Positions 1-5,576 of a stretch of 6,466 nucleotides of DNA are shown one piece after another. A model generated the notes under the pieces. It saw nothing but the letters and a program-made list of their open reading frames with translations, was not told the DNA's origin and did not search any database. The stretch comes from an uncultured Hungatella sp. (GTDB lineage: Bacteria; Bacillota; Clostridia; Lachnospirales; Lachnospiraceae). Within the stretch, counting starts at the first letter, position 1, and every line of letters begins with the position of its first letter. The translations under genes were made by a program, and so were the position numbers. The stretch is from assembly GCA_959018155.1 (NCBI GenBank), contig CAUEKH010000148.1, positions 1-6,466 on the forward strand, given 5' to 3'.

Positions 1-2875
1 GAAGCTGAATGGACACATCATTCTCTGCCCTTTTATCGGGAACACTTCCGGTAATGAATGTATCATATTCAACCAGGAGTGCCTTTGAAGTATTTTCTGT
101 CTCTTCTTTGGGATAGGTAATCTTAAAGCTGTTAAATGCTTTTTCTATCGTAAAACTCGTATCCGCCTCCAAGTCTACAACAGTTTTTGAGCCCTCATCA
201 ATCTTTCCATCTGCTGTAACCTTGACCCAGAAATATTTTAAGTTCTCCGCTTCTAATTCCATATAAGAAGAATCAACCTTATCTTCCAGTATCGCGCCTG
301 CATAGTTCGCCTCTGTCTGGTTAACCAGCAGTTTCCAGTGAATCCAGGGAAGACCGTCATATTTATCTGAAATTGATACCTCGCCAATCTTATTAACCGG
401 TTTAGCAGCATGGTGCACCGCAGTTTTATTAGATACATCTAATGGTTGGGAACCGCCTGGGGCTAAAATGAATCCTTTCAATCCTGCTTTGTTCGTTAAA
501 TCAATCGGTGAAGCAGAACGGAATTCATGAAACCGGTATGTATCTTCCGCATACGTGGTGAATTGGATTGTCCAGGCATCTTCGCTTGTTCTCGCATGAT
601 AATTGCCATCATCTCCCAAATCCTGTGGATACAAATAAAGTATTTGCTGTGTATATCCATTTGGAGAGGTTGTCGTTTCAACCTGAACAGATAAAATCAG
701 CTGGTCGTTTATCTGATACCTTGCAACTTCTTCTACTCTAGCATCTGAACCAGAAGCGGCAAGATCAACCGTACCGGCGGGATCATCAATTTTCTCCAAT
801 TTATCTGGGCTTGGGTCACTTCCCGAATTTTCACCCGCTCTCTTTGTCCTGGTAACACTGGTAATACTACAGTTATAAGGTGATGCAGGGTTAAATACCA
901 ATCCCTCTGGCAATGTATCCACCACATAAGCGGCCTGTAAGTTATAATTCCGGTTATTATTAAAGCCCACCTTCCATTCTGTCAGGTTGGTGTCATAATG
1001 GTAAGAACCAACAGCCTCTTTCGTGAGCAGTTCTGTTGTATTCTTAAGTGTGGCTGATGTTTCACCGCTTTTTGTTGGGTCGTCTCCGCTCCTAAAAGTG
1101 TAGTCCGCCTTATTTTCAAAGGAGTTTCCCCCTTCTTCGTAGAACAACGCTGGGTCAACAATTCTTGTTGTCAGATAAAAGATGTAGTAGTCATCTTCCT
1201 TAATATCTTCCATATGGATTTCAAAGTCACCTGAATTTGCATTATAAGAATAATTATTTTTTCCTGTTCCAAGCTGCAGGATAAGCGGATCCGCATTAGC
1301 TACGGCATCCTGAGACCCTCTATCATATTTTATCAGCTCTAATTCTCCGTTTGAATTAAATGATTTTCTCTCCGTCTGGAGAATCTGCTTATCAGGATAG
1401 AAGTAGTCAACAATGTTTAACTCACCCAAAGAGGTTCCTGTTCTATTAATTTCAAATTTCCAGACAGCGGTCTGTGTCGTCGGTACATAAGAAGCCAAAG
1501 ACTTTTTAAGTACCGCATGATTATATTCAACGGTTTTATCAAAAATGACATTGTCAACCCAATCATCCGGTCCTGTGCCGCCAATCGGTTTATAGCGATA
1601 GAAGAATGTAGCCGAATTATCTACCCGGGATGTGGGGGCCACCGTCTCATGAGCCTCATCTACATGAATGATTGTCTCATACGTAATTGTCACTGGCCTT
1701 CTCAATAATTCCTGAGCCGGCAGGATAAAGCCTATATAGGTTTCCGTTTCATTATCCTTCTGATACGTATAGATCATCATACGTAAGTCGCTGCAGGAAG
1801 TCGCTGGCTTCATCAATTCGGACACTTTAGATTTTCCATCGGGACTATTAAAGTAAGCAGCCGGTTTTTGGGTTCCGCCATCCAATCGCAGTATATCCGC
1901 ATCCGATGAACTGGCAGGTGATACTTCTCGTGTTTCTCCACCAATCTGAATCTCTAACGGCATCTTATATTCTATGGAATCATTATGAGCCTTCCCCGTA
2001 TCCAGTCTCACCCAGTCCACAATATAAGATTCATCAGAACGGATATTGGCTTCCAGTTGAATCGTCCACTTTAAGCTCTGGCCGGTGGCATCGACTTCTC
2101 TGCCGTCTTTATTCATCCAGCACTGCATTGTGATAAAATTATCATCTGTGTCCTTCGCAAGCGTGTCACCGTCTTCTGAGTCCCTCAACTCCGCCAGGTT
2201 ATGAAGCCGCCATGTGAAGCCTTGCTCAGAATTGATATCTGAGGCATGATCGCCCACTTCCGTATCTTTCAGTGACGCCTCAATGGTAACCACCGCTTTG
2301 ATGATTTTCCCTTCTGCATTATATACAAATACATTGGATCGCTGCAATACCTCTGAGCTGCTGGCCGCAGCCGTCTTCTCTGCATCACCGATTGGAATCA
2401 CAATACAGCCGTTTTTAATATAGTAGTCAGTACCCGATGTTAATTCGATTCTCGTATCTTTATCCTCACCAAGATAAATTCCTTTTATCCCAAGAACGGA
2501 AGGGAGATAATCCACAATATATTTATCATCCAGAAAAACGCCCCCTGTGACAGGCAGCTCTGACTCTGATGACTCCGAGGCAGAAGCCTTCTTCACAGAT
2601 GTATAGGAACGAGCCGACGTAGGCGTAGCATAGCCCGGTGAAGCCTCAGAGGCAGAAGCCCTGGCTGTCAGCGTATAGGTGATGGTTCCCTCCTCTCCCA
2701 CCTCGGATTTTTTCTCAAGAGAATAGCTTCCCGGAGTCTTCTCCCCTCCAAGCACCGGCGTCGCCACCCCCGGAATCACCGTCTGCACCAGAAACGCGCA
2801 GATCAGCACCCAGGACACTCTCTGCCTGAAAGGCCGGCCCCATTCTTTTTTTATCTTTCGTAGCAACTCCTTCAT
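1..2875 (-). CDS. Large secreted MSCRAMM-like surface adhesin, 3' end beyond the window
   Basis: The frame is open for 958 codons from ATG 2875 to base 2, with no stop before the edge; I translated it line by line without a frameshift. Residues 1-19 are basic, 20-34 are hydrophobic, and a signal-peptidase site is plausible after Ala38. Residues 71-106 form a Ser/Ala/Glu-rich linker. Beyond about residue 400, beta-rich modules repeat. Each closes near an N-x-A or NKA-like motif (Asn420, Asn588, Asn795, Asn952) and opens 46-52 residues later with a W-x-(3)-x-N strand (Trp472 WKFEIN, Trp634 WKVGFN, Trp847 WKLLVN), followed by a D-(Y/T/K)-(F/L/V) strand such as VVDTLPEGLVF. This is the pattern of collagen-binding/MSCRAMM immunoglobulin-like domains. 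Extracellular adhesion is therefore inferred; the ligand is unknown. Stalk repeats and an LPxTG anchor would lie outside the window. The start is chosen for its Shine-Dalgarno site and signal peptide. Surface-protein assignment is firm; exact domain family is moderate. Confidence 0.8.
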   Translation of the reverse strand, partial: MKELLRKIKKEWGRPFRQRVSWVLICAFLVQTVIPGVATPVLGGEKTPGSYSLEKKSEVGEEGTITYTLTARASASEASPGYATPTSARSYTSVKKASASESSESELPVTGGVFLDDKYIVDYLPSVLGIKGIYLGEDKDTRIELTSGTDYYIKNGCIVIPIGDAEKTAAASSSEVLQRSNVFVYNAEGKIIKAVVTIEASLKDTEVGDHASDINSEQGFTWRLHNLAELRDSEDGDTLAKDTDDNFITMQCWMNKDGREVDATGQSLKWTIQLEANIRSDESYIVDWVRLDTGKAHNDSIEYKMPLEIQIGGETREVSPASSSDADILRLDGGTQKPAAYFNSPDGKSKVSELMKPATSCSDLRMMIYTYQKDNETETYIGFILPAQELLRRPVTITYETIIHVDEAHETVAPTSRVDNSATFFYRYKPIGGTGPDDWVDNVIFDKTVEYNHAVLKKSLASYVPTTQTAVWKFEINRTGTSLGELNIVDYFYPDKQILQTERKSFNSNGELELIKYDRGSQDAVANADPLILQLGTGKNNYSYNANSGDFEIHMEDIKEDDYYIFYLTTRIVDPALFYEEGGNSFENKADYTFRSGDDPTKSGETSATLKNTTELLTKEAVGSYHYDTNLTEWKVGFNNNRNYNLQAAYVVDTLPEGLVFNPASPYNCSITSVTRTKRAGENSGSDPSPDKLEKIDDPAGTVDLAASGSDARVEEVARYQINDQLILSVQVETTTSPNGYTQQILYLYPQDLGDDGNYHARTSEDAWTIQFTTYAEDTYRFHEFRSASPIDLTNKAGLKGFILAPGGSQPLDVSNKTAVHHAAKPVNKIGEVSISDKYDGLPWIHWKLLVNQTEANYAGAILEDKVDSSYMELEAENLKYFWVKVTADGKIDEGSKTVVDLEADTSFTIEKAFNSFKITYPKEETENTSKALLVEYDTFITGSVPDKRAENDVSIQL

Positions 2876-2882
2876 AATAAAG

Positions 2883-2890
2883 CCCCTTCC
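2883..2890 (-). promoter_or_regulatory. Ribosome binding site of the adhesin gene
   Basis: On the minus strand GGAAGGGG lies 7 nt before ATG 2875. It is a good though imperfect Shine-Dalgarno sequence. It fixes the start over an ATG in another frame at 2909, which opens only a short overlapping frame. Confidence 0.7.
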
Positions 2891-2891
2891 T

Positions 2892-2905
2892 TTTGTACGT
2901 ACAAA
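2892..2905. promoter_or_regulatory. 14-bp perfect palindrome, possible operator
   Basis: The sequence TTTGTACGTACAAA is its own reverse complement over 14 bp. It lies directly upstream of the adhesin Shine-Dalgarno site, between the TPR gene and the adhesin. The size and symmetry suit a dimeric regulator, but no convincing -35/-10 pair lies beside it. It could be chance, an operator, or a trace of recombination. Function is inference only. Confidence 0.3.
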
Positions 2906-2933
2906 CCATCTGTCAGTTCTTCCAGCATCGTTT

Positions 2934-3503
2934 TCAGGGGAAACCGAATTTTGATGCAATCATCGGCTTCCCGTAAGCTTCATAGTAATTTTTAGACAAC
3001 AAAAGGCCCTGCAGGTTATGTTCGGTAATCTGCCAGGACCTGTTATGTCCGCAATTCTTTTCAATTTTTGTCAATGCTGTCTCGCAAACAAGGACGGCGC
3101 TTTCTAAATCGGATTTCCGGTACAGGACTTCTTCCAGCCGTCCGGTTTCACTGTAAAGAATGTTCTTGTTGTTGCAGAGGAAGGCCGACCGGTAATCCGG
3201 GGAGGTCAATTGACTGCGGTAGATATCGTCAGTCTGCCGGTACAGCCGCTCCGCCTCGGCAAACCGGCCCGCCGCGCGGCAGGCCGTGGCCGCATTCAGA
3301 AGAAGGGTCCCATAATGAAGTGTTCCGGCTAAGCCCATGGACTCCGTTAAAGACAGCGCCTGTCCCACATATTCCATGCTCTCGCCATGGCGTCCAAACG
3401 TCTGGCAGTAACCCATCAGTTCACTGAGGATCGCAAGCTGCGCTCCCTCGTCCCGGGCCTGCCTGGCATCAGAAAGCCCCTGTTTTAAAAAAAATTCCGC
3501 CAT
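2934..3503 (-). CDS. Short TPR protein, probable remnant of a larger TPR protein
   Basis: The frame encodes 189 residues from ATG 3503. TPR-like helical pairs lie at about residues 23-55 and 66-98 (TLLLNAATACRAAGRFAEAE), and a third starts near 106. From about residue 126 the text jumps to what resembles the last TPR of such proteins, then YYEAYGKPMI at 173-182, and ends within seven residues. From memory, related clostridial proteins carry several more TPRs and continue past this point into a nucleotidyltransferase-like domain (DUF4037 type, with a GSECFGFDD motif). That domain is absent here. An internal deletion near 3128 and loss of the 3' part are therefore suspected. TPRs bind proteins; no catalytic residues or signal peptide are visible. 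The start at 3503 is preferred over ATG 3527 because the strong Shine-Dalgarno site lies between them. The gene is real as an open frame; whether it works is doubtful. Confidence 0.7.
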   Translation of the reverse strand: MAEFFLKQGLSDARQARDEGAQLAILSELMGYCQTFGRHGESMEYVGQALSLTESMGLAGTLHYGTLLLNAATACRAAGRFAEAERLYRQTDDIYRSQLTSPDYRSAFLCNNKNILYSETGRLEEVLYRKSDLESAVLVCETALTKIEKNCGHNRSWQITEHNLQGLLLSKNYYEAYGKPMIASKFGFP

Positions 3504-3508
3504 GGAAT

Positions 3509-3517
3509 CCCCTCCCC
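3509..3517 (-). promoter_or_regulatory. Ribosome binding site that decides the TPR gene start
   Basis: GGGGAGGGG on the minus strand contains a GGAGG core ending 7 nt before ATG 3503. An in-frame ATG at 3527 lies upstream of this site and has no comparable site, so 3503 is the likely start. Confidence 0.75.
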
Positions 3518-3556
3518 ATCTATTCATTTGTTTACGCCTCTGGTTCTTCTATAACA

Positions 3557-3585
3557 ATTTTACCACAAGACAGGAAGCAAGACAA
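3557..3585 (-). promoter_or_regulatory. Sigma-70-type promoter for the TPR gene and perhaps the adhesin
   Basis: On the minus strand TTGTCT (3585-3580) is followed by exactly 17 bp and then TAAAAT (3562-3557). The matches to consensus are 4 of 6 and 5 of 6. Transcription would start near 3550, giving an untranslated leader of about 47 nt before ATG 3503. The -35 box lies 3 bp beyond the Sel1 gene stop codon. Because no terminator separates the TPR gene from the adhesin, this promoter could drive both. Confidence 0.5.
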
Positions 3586-3587
3586 TA

Positions 3588-5462
3588 TCACAATCCAGTA
3601 ACGGGGAGAACCATATCAGGCATCTCTGAAAATTCGTCCTTTATCCTTTTCAGCAATGCCTCAACCGCCCTTTCTACCTTTTCATTCACGACATTTTCCA
3701 TACCTTTTAAAATGTTTTTACAGTATTCTACAGACTTTTTCAGATCCTTCTCTACAAAAATCCCTTCAAAATACCATTCTGCCAGGCGGATCATGGCATC
3801 CTCATCCTCCCTCTCCGCCGCTTTCTCATAGAACTCCAGCGCTTTTTTCATGTCCTTCCTGACGCCAATTCCATACTCAAAGCAATATCCCTTTAAGTAT
3901 ACGGCATACGCCTCTTCAGCCTCGGTTTCCTCTAAAAGCTTCCAGGCCTTTTCCATATCTCTTTCCAGGCCCTTTCCCTCTATATAAAGGTGCGCAAGAT
4001 TTGTTTTTGCCAGCGCCATCCCTTCCTCAGCGGCCTTCTGATACCAGTAAACAGCCTTATCAAAATCCTGAGTCACTCCGGTTCCATACTCATACATGTC
4101 CCCGATGTTGTTCATGCTGTTGACATGGCCGCTCTCCGCCGCCTTTAAATACCAGATGGCCGCCGCCGGTAAATCTTTTTCCAGCACCGTTCCCCGGCTG
4201 TACAGAAAGGCCACCTCGTACATGGCGTCGACATCGCCGCCTTCCGCCGCCTTCTGGAACCAGTAAGCCGCTTCTTTCATGCTATCCGGCGTTTTCATCC
4301 TTCTATACATAACAGCCACATTATACTGTCCTGACACCATACCCAGGTCGGCCGCCTTCTGGTAATATTTCAGGGCGGTTTCCTGGCTGCTCTCTACACC
4401 TATCCCTTTTTCATAGCAGTATCCAAGCGCAAAAATCCCGCGTGTATTCTCAGCTTCCGCCGCTTTTTTATAATAATAAAAGGCTTTGTCCGGATCTTCC
4501 TCTAAATCCTGTCCATACTGGTAGCGATAGCCAAGATTGTACAGCGCCGGCCCGTACTCTGCCTCCGCCGCTTTTGAAATCCAGGAAAATCCCTCCTTCG
4601 GGTCTTTTTCCACACCGATCCCGTAAAAATAGCACCGTCCAAGATTATACTGTCCCGAAATATCTCCCTCCCTGGCAGCCCTGCCATACAGCGCCACAGC
4701 CTTTTGTAAATCTTTTTCCACGCCGGTCCCATTTTCATAATAGGTACCCAGAATTCTCATCGCCACCGCGTCGCCCTTGGCAGCCGCCTTTTTATACCAT
4801 CCGGCCGCCATTTTAAGGTCCGGAGTCTTAGATTTTCCTGTCCCAGACTCATAAAAATGACCCAGCATCACCTGTGAAACCACATGCCCCTGCCAGGCGG
4901 CCGCCTGGTACCAGTCAAACGCCTGCTCCTCATCCTCTTCTGTTCCGATTCCATAATTGTAACAGTTTGCCAGCTGGAACTGTGCCGGAGCATAATTCTC
5001 CTCTGCAGCGGCCTGATAGCACTCAAACGCTTTCTCGGGGTCTGCCTCCACGCCGTTTCCCGACTTATAACAATTCCCGGACCGGTAAATTCCCGGAATA
5101 TACCCCTGCTCTGCGGTTTGCTGATAAAGCCAGAACGCCTGAACCGGGTCAGCCTCCGTCCCGATGCCAAATTCCATGCAGATTCCCAGGTTGCAGATGC
5201 CCCAGAGATTTCCCCTGGCGGCCGCCTGCCTGTAACAATAAAAGCCGCGCTTTTCCGCCTCCTCTTCCCTTTTATCCAGCCAGAAATTTCCCAGAACCGT
5301 CCAGTCCCGGGCATCCAGTTCTTCTTCCTTCACGATTTTCATTGCATGTCCGCACTCCGGACATTTTCCCGTCTGCCCGGCGCCGGAGAGTTCTGTTTTT
5401 GTTTCTTCTTCCAGGATTTCTTCAATATACCCGCAGACTTCGTTCCTGCATTTATACAGCAT
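3588..5462 (-). CDS. Zinc-ribbon/Sel1-repeat protein
   Basis: The protein has 624 residues. The N-terminus carries four cysteines (Cys5 and Cys10 in a C-x4-C pair, Cys34 and Cys37 as CPEC, then His39), which suggests a zinc ribbon. From about residue 53 to 590 come some 15 tandem Sel1-like repeats of about 36 residues, with the pattern A-x2-LG-x2-Y-x2-G-x-G-V-x2-D-x2-KA-x2-WY-x-KAA-x2-G; a typical unit contains WYQKAAEEG. The tenth repeat is short and lacks the glycine turn. A charged helical tail follows (about 590-624). Sel1 repeats form alpha-solenoids used as protein-binding scaffolds; partners cannot be told here. There is no signal peptide or membrane segment, so it should be cytoplasmic. 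ATG 5462 is preferred to GTG 5519 because a Shine-Dalgarno site precedes it, it places the cysteines at the N-terminus, and the extra 19 residues are an Arg/Gly-rich translation of leader sequence. Confidence 0.88.
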   Translation of the reverse strand: MLYKCRNEVCGYIEEILEEETKTELSGAGQTGKCPECGHAMKIVKEEELDARDWTVLGNFWLDKREEEAEKRGFYCYRQAAARGNLWGICNLGICMEFGIGTEADPVQAFWLYQQTAEQGYIPGIYRSGNCYKSGNGVEADPEKAFECYQAAAEENYAPAQFQLANCYNYGIGTEEDEEQAFDWYQAAAWQGHVVSQVMLGHFYESGTGKSKTPDLKMAAGWYKKAAAKGDAVAMRILGTYYENGTGVEKDLQKAVALYGRAAREGDISGQYNLGRCYFYGIGVEKDPKEGFSWISKAAEAEYGPALYNLGYRYQYGQDLEEDPDKAFYYYKKAAEAENTRGIFALGYCYEKGIGVESSQETALKYYQKAADLGMVSGQYNVAVMYRRMKTPDSMKEAAYWFQKAAEGGDVDAMYEVAFLYSRGTVLEKDLPAAAIWYLKAAESGHVNSMNNIGDMYEYGTGVTQDFDKAVYWYQKAAEEGMALAKTNLAHLYIEGKGLERDMEKAWKLLEETEAEEAYAVYLKGYCFEYGIGVRKDMKKALEFYEKAAEREDEDAMIRLAEWYFEGIFVEKDLKKSVEYCKNILKGMENVVNEKVERAVEALLKRIKDEFSEMPDMVLPVTGL

Positions 5463-5468
5463 AAAATT

Positions 5469-5478
5469 TCCTCTCCCT
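5469..5478 (-). promoter_or_regulatory. Ribosome binding site of the Sel1-repeat gene
   Basis: The minus-strand run AGGGAGAGGA ends 6 nt before ATG 5462. It supports this start over the in-frame GTG at 5519. Confidence 0.65.
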
Positions 5479-5523
5479 CTCTGTCTTCCTCTGCCGGAAT
5501 CAGGCTTACGCTTTAGCACATTA

Positions 5524-5563
5524 AAAAAGTCCGCTCAGGAGAGAAAGCCTGAGTGGACTTTTT
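5524..5563 (-). terminator. Intrinsic terminator after the diguanylate cyclase gene
   Basis: Two 16-nt arms (5524-5539 and 5548-5563) pair with one G-T mismatch around an 8-nt loop. On the minus strand the GC-rich stem is followed by TTTTTT, and the hairpin lies 13 bp after the TAG stop of the GGDEF gene. The plus strand also ends in a T run, so the structure could act in both directions, although no plus-strand gene reaches it. Confidence 0.85.
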
Positions 5564-5576
5564 AGTATGTACAACT

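Noticed and set aside
2543..2557. LPVTG at residues 107-111 of the adhesin
   Set aside because: It lies near the N-terminus, with no membrane segment after it; a sorting signal must be C-terminal.
2715..2909. Small minus-strand frame from ATG 2909
   Set aside because: It overlaps the adhesin start in another frame, has no ribosome binding site, and reads as an out-of-frame shadow of the signal-peptide region.
3591..3608. LPVTG sequence at the C-terminus of the Sel1-repeat protein
   Set aside because: It matches the sortase motif in letters, but only one residue follows it. There is no hydrophobic segment or basic tail, and the protein has no signal peptide.
3588..5462. Possible CRISPR or DNA tandem repeat array in the Sel1 gene
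   Set aside because: The periodicity of about 108 bp is at the protein level; the nucleotide copies are diverged and there are no constant repeats with unique spacers.
4874..5516. Long plus-strand open frames opposite the Sel1 gene
   Set aside because: They are antisense shadows of a repeat-rich gene: their translations are Pro/Arg/Leu-rich with no domain pattern, while the minus strand reads clear Sel1 repeats.
5463..5519. GTG 5519 as the start of the Sel1 gene
   Set aside because: It sits only a few bases after the terminator's T run and adds a low-complexity Arg/Gly stretch, whereas ATG 5462 has its own Shine-Dalgarno site.
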